Shown here: in pieces, positions 55,374-63,080 of the stretch
Layout of the letters: each line of letters begins with the position of its first letter
How positions within the stretch are numbered: the stretch's first letter is position 1
From: Ignavibacteriales bacterium
Lineage (GTDB): Bacteria; Bacteroidota; Ignavibacteria; Ignavibacteriales; Ignavibacteriaceae
DNA length: 64,000 nucleotides
Assembly: GCA_020061465.1 (NCBI GenBank)
Contig: JAGUYG010000020.1
Location: forward strand, 62,001-126,000
Direction of reading: 5' to 3'
The notes under the pieces: model-generated
The model's database searches: none
What the model was told of the DNA's origin: nothing
The model's input: only the letters and a program-made list of their open reading frames with translations
Made by a program: the position numbers and the translations under genes

Positions 55374-55400
55374 AAGTTAGAGGTCAGTAGTCAGCAGTAA
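55374..55400 (+). repeat. Heptamer tract (NAGTNAG)
   Basis: Directly after the stop, units AAGTTAG, AGGTCAG, TAGTCAG and CAGTAA run with period 7. It mirrors the tract at 35085-35118, which also starts right after a T9SS gene. Confidence 0.6.
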
Positions 55401-55410
55401 TGTTGTTATA

Positions 55411-55461
55411 AACCTCCGAGGTTAGTGCTATCGTTTTTACGATGTGAAAACCCCGGAGGTT
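55411..55461 (+). repeat. Stem-loop AACCTCCGAGGTT / AACCCCGGAGGTT
   Basis: AACCTCCGAGGTT at 55411-55423 pairs with AACCCCGGAGGTT at 55449-55461 with one mismatch; an inner ATCG/CGAT pair tops the loop. TTTTAT follows, so it may terminate the preceding gene. Its right arm with ATGTGAAAA recurs inverted at 58638-58657. Confidence 0.6.
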
Positions 55462-55480
55462 TTATACTCAAGCCGACTTG

Positions 55481-55507
55481 TCCGCCGAAGCTTTAAGCGA
55501 AGGCGGA
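55481..55507. repeat. Inverted repeat TCCGCC / GGCGGA
   Basis: TCCGCCGAAGCTT at 55481-55493 and AAGCGAAGGCGGA at 55495-55507 share inverted TCCGCC/GGCGGA arms and an inner GCTT/AAGC. It is a compact dyad between the terminator-like stem-loop and the cassette region. The next 140 bp hold no gene I can support. Confidence 0.45.
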
Positions 55508-55672
55508 TAATTATTAAAAAACTTTTTTATTAGAACTACTTTTGGCGTAGCCATCCCTTCGGGAGAACAAGAAACTATAAACGGAGCTACAAACTAAAAA
55601 ATTGCACAAAAGCCGAATGCGAAAAAAGCAGTTAGCATGAACCGCTGGTTGCACTAAGTCGCTTGCGGCTTA

Positions 55673-55729
55673 GTCCAACACAGGATTATGCCTCAGTGCA
55701 TTTCGGCATGAATCCCTGTAACGTTATAC
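55673..55729 (-). other. 57-bp attC-like recombination site A
   Basis: Read on the minus strand, GTATAAC (R'', 55729 to 55723) starts 5 nt after the stop of the upstream ORF and GTTGGAC (R', 55679 to 55673) ends the site; the latter fits GTTRRRY exactly and the former fits RYYYAAC in 6 of 7. Between them ACAGGATTATGCC (55680-55692) pairs with GGCATGAATCCCTGT (55705-55719) leaving single bulged bases at about 55710 and 55714. Length equals that of classic 57-60-bp integron attC sites. A second hairpin (55648-55679) abuts it. Confidence 0.55.
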
Positions 55730-55734
55730 ATTTT

Positions 55735-56808
55735 TTATTTCCATTTATCCCAGAATCGTTTTGATATTTTATAAATATATTCTTCGATTTCATAAAAAAT
55801 GATTTTTGCATTTTCATCTGCTAATTTCTTTTGCATAAAACCTTGGGCAAAACTCATTTGCAACATTGACAATTCTTGCGTTTCAACGTATTCGATTCTA
55901 TTATTTTCTAATTTGAAAGCCGTTACATCACTTTTTCTATTTATATCAAAAATTTTGGATTTATCTGAATGAATGAAAGCGTTTCTTATATAATCTTTTA
56001 TATGAAATAGATGTTTACGTTCTTCATCATCAATAAATTTTTCATCGTGCAAAGCAACAATAAGATGATAAAGTTGTAGGTCTCCATATTTCTCTTCTGC
56101 TTTTAAACTTGCTTCGCTTAATAATGAAAAATTAGCTCCTTGTTGAGTTTTTCTAATTTCTTGTTCATAATTATTTTTTAAAACAGTTTTTAGACATTCT
56201 TCGAGAGTTACTCCAAGCATAACAATTGCTGTAAGTGAAAGTTCACAAGCTAATGCACGACGTGTTTCCCACAATTTGATATCAATATCGTGAAACTTAG
56301 TTGTGCGATGGCATTTTAGGAATAATTCATTTTCTTTAATACTTTTTGTTGTGTTATTTATAATTTGCTCAATATCAATGTCAATATCATAAAGTTTATC
56401 CTTTGTGTTTTCTAGAATTTTTGAATAGTATTTTTCTAAATTCAACAAAGTATCTTCTATTTTAATTACATCAAAATATTTTACGGAAATTAAGCTCGTA
56501 TAATCTTGTTCTGGTATTTTTATTAACTTATTCTTATAAGAATTTACAATTTTATTAATTACATCATAAATAATTCTATAGTTTAATTCCGTTTGATAAA
56601 TGCCAAAAAATCTTAAGAATATAATAATCCCTACTTCTTCTTTCTTTGGGCTATAATAAGTTATTCTTATCCCTTCATAGACTTTTGATTCAGCAAAAAG
56701 ATTATTAATCTCACTTGTAATGCACTGTTTTATAAAATTGTAAAAATCGAGATTATCTGATTTATTAATTTTATTTAAATGGAAAATTATATTTGAGACA
56801 GCAAACAT
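55735..56808 (-). CDS. Cassette ORF with HEPN-type RX4H motif
   Basis: The 357-aa protein has no signal peptide and is Lys/Ile/Asn-rich, unlike its neighbours. The N-terminal 140 residues are of unknown type. From about residue 190 it is helical: CELSLTAIVMLGVTLEECLKTVL resembles the first helices of HEPN/DUF4145-like proteins (LG..LE..LK), and IRNAFIHSD contains Arg275-X4-His280, the HEPN ribonuclease active-site pattern. HEPN RNases act in toxin-antitoxin and abortive-infection defence. No antitoxin gene is adjacent. No Shine-Dalgarno sequence is seen; the ATG lies 13 nt after the GTTATAC end of site B, as in integron cassettes. Defence function is inferred. Confidence 0.7.
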   Translation of the reverse strand: MFAVSNIIFHLNKINKSDNLDFYNFIKQCITSEINNLFAESKVYEGIRITYYSPKKEEVGIIIFLRFFGIYQTELNYRIIYDVINKIVNSYKNKLIKIPEQDYTSLISVKYFDVIKIEDTLLNLEKYYSKILENTKDKLYDIDIDIEQIINNTTKSIKENELFLKCHRTTKFHDIDIKLWETRRALACELSLTAIVMLGVTLEECLKTVLKNNYEQEIRKTQQGANFSLLSEASLKAEEKYGDLQLYHLIVALHDEKFIDDEERKHLFHIKDYIRNAFIHSDKSKIFDINRKSDVTAFKLENNRIEYVETQELSMLQMSFAQGFMQKKLADENAKIIFYEIEEYIYKISKRFWDKWK

Positions 56809-56821
56809 CTATTTGAAAAAT

Positions 56822-57040
56822 GTATAACGGCGTTGCAAATAACCCGCCGCCCTGAACTGCAATTTTTTTTTATTATTAAAAATATTTAGAACTGTAGCCT
56901 TGCTTATCTTTTCTCGCAAGCAAGGCGGAACAAACTTACATACATAAACAAATTTAAAGAGCAACTTACATAAAACACAAAACTAAAGAACAGCACTCAA
57001 CCCGCTTGACCACGCGGGCGGGTTGATTTGCTGGTTATAT
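56822..57040 (-). other. 219-bp attC-like recombination site B
   Basis: On the minus strand the site runs from ATATAAC (R'', 57040 to 57034) to GTTATAC (R', 56828 to 56822). The inner arms GCAAATAACCCGCC (56835-56848) and GGCGGGTTGATTTGC (57017-57031) form a 14-bp stem with one bulged G at 57025, matching the extrahelical base of attC sites. About 170 nt of variable, partly structured sequence forms the top. The outer boxes pair in 6 of 7 positions. The two spacers between box and stem are unequal (6 and 2 nt), which is atypical. Confidence 0.55.
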
Positions 57041-57055
57041 CTCAAGCAATTCATT

Positions 57056-58231
57056 TTAAAAATCAAATTCATCTTGAGCTTTAATTAAGGTTTTGGGACC
57101 AATTCCTTTAAGTTTGCTTAGATTATCTATAGTAATAATCTTTTCAGATACTCTTAATTTTATAATTTCTTTTGCAATATCACGTTTAACTCCCAATAAA
57201 GATTCAATTTCATCCAAGGAAGCAGAGTTAATATTTATTTTCTGTGAACGAGGTTGGGTTTTACTTATATATTCTATTATATCAGCTAAAACTAAATATA
57301 AATGAAATACTGTTTTTGTTGCTTCAAATTGTTTCAAATTTGCATGAACACCTTTGTTTGAAAGTTTATTTATCTTTTCCAACCAAAATCCTAAATAGTC
57401 TATATGGGATTTAGCAAGCTGCTTATTAGAATCAGAATCAATTGCTTCATCCATGTATGCCCATATTCGGTTTATATAATTATTTTTCCCTAATTCTCTT
57501 CCGTCTTTGTTCTTTTTATCAGTTGGTGGATAAACAATATCTGCTAATCCTTCGATTAACCTTCTACAAGTGGTCAGAGCTTGCGACCACTCTTCATCTT
57601 TCCTACTGTTAACAGATTTGAATGCAAGCATTAATTGTTCTGCTAATTCAGGCGCAATGTCTAATAATTTATCATCAACTTTTTCTCTTAATAAATCAAA
57701 ACTGTTTTTGGGTGTTTCAGAATACTTGAGTTTGTTATAAATTACAGATGCTTTTTGGTGAGCAGCATTGCGCACAAAATTTAGATGGGATAATAAATTT
57801 GATTTATAATATACATTATCATTCCCAACTTTTTTTCTAACTAAATCAGCATACTTTTCTTCAACAAATCCAATATTAATATAGCCCCCACCAGATTCAT
57901 TAACTTTTGCATTTATTTCATCTTGGCTTAAATGATAGTCAAAACTGAGACCTAAATCTTTAAACTGTCTTTTAAGATCTTCTTTCTCTTTTTCATTTTT
58001 CTTGCTTGGATTATTTTGATTTTCAATATGTATTTCTAATAATTTTTTAATTACTGTAGTATAGTTACTATCACCAAGTTGGATGGCACACCATTTTTGT
58101 AAATCATCGTTTTCAATTAGAAAAGCAACACGAGATAATTTTTGTATGGCTGATAGAATACTACCTTTCGGATTTTCTAATACTGAAATAATCTCTTCAA
58201 GTAATTTTAATAAATCCGCCTTTGTCTTCAT
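57056..58231 (-). CDS. AbiTii-like protein with C-terminal helix-hairpin-helix domain
   Basis: The start at 58231 is chosen because AAGGGA lies just upstream and the conserved domain begins at once; an in-frame TTG at 58276 has no such support. Residues about 1-75 (LLKLLEEIISVLENPKGS, IQKLSRVAFLIENDDLQKW) resemble the AbiTii domain of abortive-infection proteins. The middle (WSQALTTCRRLIEGLADIVYPP, YINRIWAYMDEA, SNKGVHANL) follows the pattern found with AbiTii in defence proteins. Residues about 333-391 hold two helix-hairpin-helix units (INSASLDEIESLLGVKRDIA and LSKLKGIGPKTLIKA), which bind DNA backbones non-specifically. It precedes attC-like site B. Phage defence is a likely but unproven role. 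Confidence 0.75.
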   Translation of the reverse strand: MKTKADLLKLLEEIISVLENPKGSILSAIQKLSRVAFLIENDDLQKWCAIQLGDSNYTTVIKKLLEIHIENQNNPSKKNEKEKEDLKRQFKDLGLSFDYHLSQDEINAKVNESGGGYINIGFVEEKYADLVRKKVGNDNVYYKSNLLSHLNFVRNAAHQKASVIYNKLKYSETPKNSFDLLREKVDDKLLDIAPELAEQLMLAFKSVNSRKDEEWSQALTTCRRLIEGLADIVYPPTDKKNKDGRELGKNNYINRIWAYMDEAIDSDSNKQLAKSHIDYLGFWLEKINKLSNKGVHANLKQFEATKTVFHLYLVLADIIEYISKTQPRSQKININSASLDEIESLLGVKRDIAKEIIKLRVSEKIITIDNLSKLKGIGPKTLIKAQDEFDF

Positions 58232-58284
58232 AGTTTCCCTTGAGATATAACTATTAATTGAGCGAATGAAATCCAAACGTATCA

Positions 58285-58322
58285 GGAATGTTAGCCGGAA
58301 ACTTTTTTCCGCCTAATATTCC
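58285..58322. repeat. 17-bp stem-loop upstream of the AbiTii-like gene
   Basis: GGAATGTTAGCCGGAAA (58285-58301) pairs with TTTCCGCCTAATATTCC (58306-58322), with one G-T wobble and one mismatch. The arms contain GTTAGCC and GCCTAAT, near the attC core consensus, so it could be a decayed recombination site as well as a terminator (TTTTTT follows on the plus strand). Confidence 0.5.
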
Positions 58323-58637
58323 TCTGTTTTTTGTGGTTTTTCATCCTAAGTTCTTTTATCTAATTCTTTTATAACAATTTCCTTTAATCCAAGCCGGTAA
58401 ATTTAACAGATATTTCATTCCGCCTAATAATCTAGCACTCCGTCCTGGTAATTCTGGCTTGCTCACATTACACCGCAGTAAAAGATTTTATGTAAATAAT
58501 AAAACTCATCATTCATATCCCTCTTACCAACTTTACAATGTTTTATCCCCAACTGCCAATAGAAGAGCGGTTTCAACTTAATAAATTTTTTTCTCTTTCG
58601 CCACATCTCTTTTTTGTCGGTGTTAAAAAAGTTTAAA

Positions 58638-58657
58638 AACCTCCGGGGTTTTCATCG
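58638..58657 (-). repeat. Inverted copy of the AACCTCC element
   Basis: AACCTCCGGGGTTTTCATCG matches the reverse complement of the right arm and inner loop of the 55411-55461 element with one 2-nt gap (CACATCG there, CATCG here). Confidence 0.6.
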
Positions 58658-58704
58658 TTTAAGTCGACTCCGCTAACCTCAGCGGTTTCAATGCAAGTAT
58701 GTGG

Positions 58705-58723
58705 GTCGAATCTCCGATTCGAC
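58705..58723. repeat. Palindrome GTCGAATC-tcc-GATTCGAC
   Basis: Perfect 8-bp arms around a 3-nt centre, the same core as at 35161-35179. Confidence 0.6.
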
Positions 58724-58884
58724 AAAACAAATTATTAACCGTGAAGGTCTACGGGTGGTCTCACTCTGTTCTCATTTGATTCATTTTACCTTGAAGGCAC
58801 TCTTTGCCTTTCGTAAATTTCGCTTGAGTTAAATCAGTCGCTTACAACAGATTGAAATATTTATAACCGAAAATCGGAAATCGA

Positions 58885-61248
58885 ATGAAAGAAAAGATAG
58901 CTGTCTTATTAGTTCTTATTATTTTTAATTCAGAATTTTATTCTCAAACAATACCGCCCAAAAGAGAATTCAGAGGTGCGTGGGTAGCATCGGTAGTAAA
59001 CCTCGATTGGCCTTCATCTCCTTTCTTAACAACATCTGCACAGAAGGAACAATTAGTTTCTATTTTCGAAGACTTGAAGAACATGGGTATAAATGCGGTG
59101 ATTTTTCAGATAAGACCTGAATGCGATGCACTATATAACTCATCTTATGAACCGTGGTCGTATTGGCTGACGGGAAGTCAAGGTTCGCCGCCAAATCCGT
59201 ATTATGATCCGTTAGAATTCGCTGTGGAAGAGGCACACAAAAGAGGAATGGAATTGCATGCGTGGTTCAATCCATATCGTGCCGTAAGAAGTGTGGGATC
59301 GTTTTCAATCTCATCGCAGCATGTAACTTACCAGCATCCGGATTGGATTTTGGCATTCGGCAATCTTCGAATTTTAAATCCGGGATTACCTCAGGTGCGC
59401 GACTATAATACCGCAGTAATAATGGATGTAGTGCGCAGATATGACATCGACGGTGTTCATTTTGATGACTACTTTTATCCTTATCCTCCGGATCAAATTA
59501 CAAACGAGGATGCCGTTACTTTTGCCGAATATTCTCGCGGCTTCACAAATATTGCTGATTGGCGAAGGGATAATGTTAACCAGCAAATCAAGCAAATAAA
59601 TGACAGCATCATGGCAGTAAAGCCTTATGTGAAATTTGGTATCAGTCCATTCGGAATTTGGAGAAATGGAGTTCCGCCGGGGATTATTGGTATGGATGCT
59701 TACAGCCAAATTTACGCGGACCCGATTACATGGCTTCATGATAGGTCGGTTGATTATTTGACTCCACAATTATATTGGAGAATCGGCGGCAGTCAGGATT
59801 ATTCGAAGCTTATGCCCTGGTGGGCTGATTCAACCTATGCAAATGAACGGCACCTTTATACGGGACATATTCTAAATACAAGTTTTTCTACAAGCGAGCT
59901 GCCCAATCAGTTAAAGTTAAATAGAAATAATTCAAAAGTATCAGGCAGCATTTGGTTTCGAGCAGATTTATTGAGAAGTAACACACTAACATTCAGAGAT
60001 TCTCTCCGACAGAATTATTACAAATACAAAGCATTACCGCCTGTTATGGAGTGGAAAGATGTATTACCACCCAACCCACCACTAAACGTTAGGTATGAGA
60101 GGTTGGAAGGCAGTGGGATTTCAGCTATAACGTGGGATCTTCCTCAAACGGCAAGCGACGGCGACAGCGCATTCAGATATGTTGTATATCGGTTCAATCA
60201 AATTAATATTCTTCAAGAAGATATTGACGATCCCAAAAATTTGATAGAAATTGAAAATAAAAGAAATCATGTTCCATTTTCAGAATCGACTGCAAGCGGA
60301 CCATATTTTTATGTAATTACTTCATTAGATAGAAATAATAATGAAAGCTTAATTAGTAATGTACTTGAGATTACTCTACCTTCGGTTCCGTTATTAAGTT
60401 ACCCGATTAGCGGAGCTAACGATGTAACTGATACTGTGGTGGTCAAATGGAATTATGCAGAAGGTTCTTCCTCGTATCGATTTCAACTCTCTCCCGATTC
60501 AACATTTTCAACATCAATGGAACAAGATGTATCCGGCATTACCGATACATTCAGGATTGTAACTAATCTGCAGGGACAAAAACTTTATTATTGGAGGATA
60601 CAATCGAGTAATATTTCGGGCGTCAGCGAGTTTTCGGATGCATATAATTTTTTTACTGCATTTCCTTCAGCTCCTAATCTAATATCTCCGGCACATGCAA
60701 CATTAGATGTACCGCTGAATCCTACCTTGAGCTGGGAAAAATCATACGCTGCAGAAGGTTATCAAATGCAGCTTTCCATCAGCTTAACTTTCAGTTCCGC
60801 AACCACACTTCTTGATACGGCAGGTATAGTTGATACTTCAATTATGCTTAGTAATCTTACTGCAAATAGAAATCACTTCTGGCGTATAAGAGCAGCAAAT
60901 CAATTTGGAAGCAGTCCATGGTCTAATACTTTTGGATTCAGAACAACCTCGGTTGTATCAGTTGAGAAAGAGAATATAATTCCTGAGAGTTTTGCATTAG
61001 ACCAAAATTATCCGAACCCGTTCAATCCGATTACAACAATCGGATTTCAACTGCCAAACCAAGCATACATTACATTAAAAATATACGATGTTTTGGGAAG
61101 GGAAGTTGCAACAATTGCCGATGGAGTGTATCCGGCGGGTCACTATACAATTAATTTTGATGCTTCTGGTTTATCGACCGGCATATATTACTATCGAATG
61201 ATTGCAGGTGATTTTAATATGGTTAGAAAGATGATTATAACGAAGTGA
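58885..61248 (+). CDS. T9SS-exported family-10-like glycosylhydrolase (GHL10, DUF187)
   Basis: The 787-aa protein has a signal peptide, then a GHL10 (YngK-like) TIM barrel at about 22-390: FRGAWVASVVNLDWPS, LKNMGINAVIFQIRPECDA, GMELHAWFNPYRA, YDIDGVHFDDYFYPYP and PFGIWRNG. The DDYF Asp pair is the conserved acidic site of the family, which acts on cell-surface or peptidoglycan-type glycans. Two or three fibronectin-like modules follow (about 395-490, 500-590, 600-690). The C terminus is a T9SS type A sorting domain (NYPNPFNPITTIGF, IYDVLGREVATIA, RKMIITK). Substrate is not known. Confidence 0.88.
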   Translation: MKEKIAVLLVLIIFNSEFYSQTIPPKREFRGAWVASVVNLDWPSSPFLTTSAQKEQLVSIFEDLKNMGINAVIFQIRPECDALYNSSYEPWSYWLTGSQGSPPNPYYDPLEFAVEEAHKRGMELHAWFNPYRAVRSVGSFSISSQHVTYQHPDWILAFGNLRILNPGLPQVRDYNTAVIMDVVRRYDIDGVHFDDYFYPYPPDQITNEDAVTFAEYSRGFTNIADWRRDNVNQQIKQINDSIMAVKPYVKFGISPFGIWRNGVPPGIIGMDAYSQIYADPITWLHDRSVDYLTPQLYWRIGGSQDYSKLMPWWADSTYANERHLYTGHILNTSFSTSELPNQLKLNRNNSKVSGSIWFRADLLRSNTLTFRDSLRQNYYKYKALPPVMEWKDVLPPNPPLNVRYERLEGSGISAITWDLPQTASDGDSAFRYVVYRFNQINILQEDIDDPKNLIEIENKRNHVPFSESTASGPYFYVITSLDRNNNESLISNVLEITLPSVPLLSYPISGANDVTDTVVVKWNYAEGSSSYRFQLSPDSTFSTSMEQDVSGITDTFRIVTNLQGQKLYYWRIQSSNISGVSEFSDAYNFFTAFPSAPNLISPAHATLDVPLNPTLSWEKSYAAEGYQMQLSISLTFSSATTLLDTAGIVDTSIMLSNLTANRNHFWRIRAANQFGSSPWSNTFGFRTTSVVSVEKENIIPESFALDQNYPNPFNPITTIGFQLPNQAYITLKIYDVLGREVATIADGVYPAGHYTINFDASGLSTGIYYYRMIAGDFNMVRKMIITK

Positions 61249-61253
61249 TTTTG

Positions 61254-61286
61254 ACATGGCATAATTGGCAATACAGAATGCCATGT
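61254..61286 (+). terminator. Putative terminator after the GHL10 gene
   Basis: ACATGGCAT at 61254-61262 is matched exactly by ATGCCATGT at 61278-61286, 15-nt loop, followed by GTTTTAT. It begins 5 nt after the stop codon. Confidence 0.65.
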
Positions 61287-61478
61287 GTTTTATAGCTACG
61301 GAGGAGTAGAACATAGATAAATTTCAAAGGTCACAATAAAACAATACTTTACTAGAAGCAAAATATTTAATTAGTTAAATAATGCGCACATCAACGCGAA
61401 GCAATCTTTATTATTCATTTGCTTTTGCGTAATTTGCAATCTAAATAAAAGGTATTATATAATTCTAATGGAGATTTG

Positions 61479-62042
61479 ATGTCGATACTTCAAATTAATG
61501 TATATGATGATAAAATATTAAGAAAAAAAACAAAGCCATTAGTCGATGTGGATTTCGAAACAGTCGAATTCATTCAGAATATGTTTGAAACGATGAGGAA
61601 AGCCAGTGGAATAGGTTTAGCCGCAACTCAAGTTGGTTCTGAAAAATCGTTTTTTATAGTCGATATTTCTTCTATTGAAGGTTATGAAAAACATAAGCCG
61701 TTGGTAGCAATAAATCCGCAAATAATAAATAAATCAGATGAAACAAAAGTAATAGAGGAAGGATGCCTAAGTTTACCCGGTTTAAGGATGGAAGTAGTAA
61801 GACCAGCAGCAATAACGCTGAAGTTTTTTGATACAGATTTAAAAGAACATCGGTTGGATGCCGATGAACTTTTAGCCAGAGTAATTCAACATGAATATGA
61901 CCATCTTGAAGGAATACTATTCTTTGATCACTTACCGCCGGACGTGCAGAAAAAAATACGACCCGAACTCAATAAGATTAAAAAGCGAAAAGTTGAAGTC
62001 GACTATCCGATTGCCGAATTAGCAGATTATCAGTTAAAGTAA
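61479..62042 (+). CDS. def: Peptide deformylase
   Basis: The start at ATG 61479 follows GGAG at 61470-61473; an in-frame TTG lies one codon upstream. The 187-aa enzyme removes the formyl group from nascent proteins. It has all three motifs: GIGLAATQVG at residues 44-53, EGCLSLP at 94-100 with the metal-binding Cys, and QHEYDH at 137-142 with both metal-binding His and the catalytic Glu. It lies 12 nt before fmt, the usual pairing of the formylation cycle. Confidence 0.97.
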   Translation: MSILQINVYDDKILRKKTKPLVDVDFETVEFIQNMFETMRKASGIGLAATQVGSEKSFFIVDISSIEGYEKHKPLVAINPQIINKSDETKVIEEGCLSLPGLRMEVVRPAAITLKFFDTDLKEHRLDADELLARVIQHEYDHLEGILFFDHLPPDVQKKIRPELNKIKKRKVEVDYPIAELADYQLK

Positions 62043-62054
62043 TTCAAAGTTCCG

Positions 62055-62960
62055 ATGATGAAAATTGTTTTTATGGGGACACCCGAATTTGCACTTCCTT
62101 CATTAAAAAAATTAGTCGATAGTTCTCACGAAGTTTTAGCAGTTGTTACCTCACCGGATAAGGAACGGGGGAGAGGACAAAAAATTTCTTATACACCTGT
62201 TAAAAGCTTAGCTCTTCAGTATAACCTGCAGGTTCTTCAGCCTGAAAAATTAAAAGACGAAAACTTTATTTCTTCTCTAAAGAAATTCGAAGCGGATTTG
62301 TTTGTTGTAGTCGCGTTTCGAATTTTACCGCCGGAGGTTTTCACTATTCCTCCAAAAGGATCGTTTAACTTACATGCATCGCTGCTGTCGAAATTCCGCG
62401 GTGCCGCACCGATACAGTGGGCTTTGATTAATGGAGAGAAAGAAACAGGGCTTACTACATTTGCATTAGAGGAAAAAGTAGATACAGGCAGTATTTATCT
62501 TCAGGAAAAAATTTCGATAGATGAAGATGATGATTATGGTTCTCTTCATGATAAGCTAAGTATGCTTGGAGCCGATTTGGTATTAGAGACGGTAAATCTA
62601 ATAGAATCCGGTACGTATCAATTAAAGATGCAGGATAATACTCTTGCTTCACCTGCTCCCAAAATAACTAAGGAGATGTGTAAGATAGATTTTCAAAAAT
62701 CCGCAGTCGAAATTTATAACTTAGTGCGGGGTTTATCGCCACATCCTGCTGCTTATTTTGAATACGATGGAAAAGTGATAAAAGTATTTAAAACAGAGAT
62801 ATCTTCGAAAAAAAATCTTTTTCCCGGACAAATATACTCAGATAAAAAAAACTTGATTGTCGGCTGTGGAAATCAAGCCATAAAAATACTTGACCTGCAG
62901 CTTGAAGGACGCAAGAGAATGCAGACTGAGGCATTTTTACGCGGGTTTAATTTCTCTTAA
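62055..62960 (+). CDS. fmt: Methionyl-tRNA formyltransferase
   Basis: The 301-aa cytoplasmic enzyme transfers a formyl group from 10-formyl-tetrahydrofolate to initiator Met-tRNA. The N-terminal formyltransferase fold starts MKIVFMGTPEFALPSLKKLV and has the active-site FNLHASLLSKFRGAAPIQWAL, with Asn and His, and a VDTGSIYLQ segment. The C-terminal OB-like domain follows from about residue 205 (GLSPHPAAYFEYDGKVIKVF). The ATG at 62055 or the next codon may be used. Length is slightly short for the family but complete. Confidence 0.96.
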   Translation: MMKIVFMGTPEFALPSLKKLVDSSHEVLAVVTSPDKERGRGQKISYTPVKSLALQYNLQVLQPEKLKDENFISSLKKFEADLFVVVAFRILPPEVFTIPPKGSFNLHASLLSKFRGAAPIQWALINGEKETGLTTFALEEKVDTGSIYLQEKISIDEDDDYGSLHDKLSMLGADLVLETVNLIESGTYQLKMQDNTLASPAPKITKEMCKIDFQKSAVEIYNLVRGLSPHPAAYFEYDGKVIKVFKTEISSKKNLFPGQIYSDKKNLIVGCGNQAIKILDLQLEGRKRMQTEAFLRGFNFS

Positions 62961-63080
62961 AACTCGTTTATATTTCAGCACAAAAATTTTCTGTTCGGGC
63001 AGTTTAAGGCTAATTCACTAAAACATTTCATACCCGGCGAATAATAATTTAAGATACGATTTACATCGGGAGGAATTTAA

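Larger units (their letters stand above)
58232..58884. other. Gene-poor region right of the cassettes
   Basis: No gene is supported. It contains the hairpin at 58285-58322, a TTCCGCCTAATA direct repeat (58307-58318 and 58418-58429), an inverted AACCTCC element (58638-58657), a TCGAATC palindrome (58705-58723) and an AAGGCA/TGCCTT dyad near 58793-58811. It looks like an accumulation of repeats at an insertion-prone site. Confidence 0.55.

Noticed and set aside
55560-55650. Second attC site left of site A
   Set aside because: A GTTTATAG box and a GCTAAC sequence are present but no convincing inner stem could be paired, so no further cassette is claimed.
55411-58657. AACCTCC inverted copies as the ends of a transposon spanning the cassettes
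   Set aside because: The copies face each other at 55411-55461 and 58638-58657, but there is no transposase between them, the family also occurs elsewhere in the window, and no target duplication was seen.
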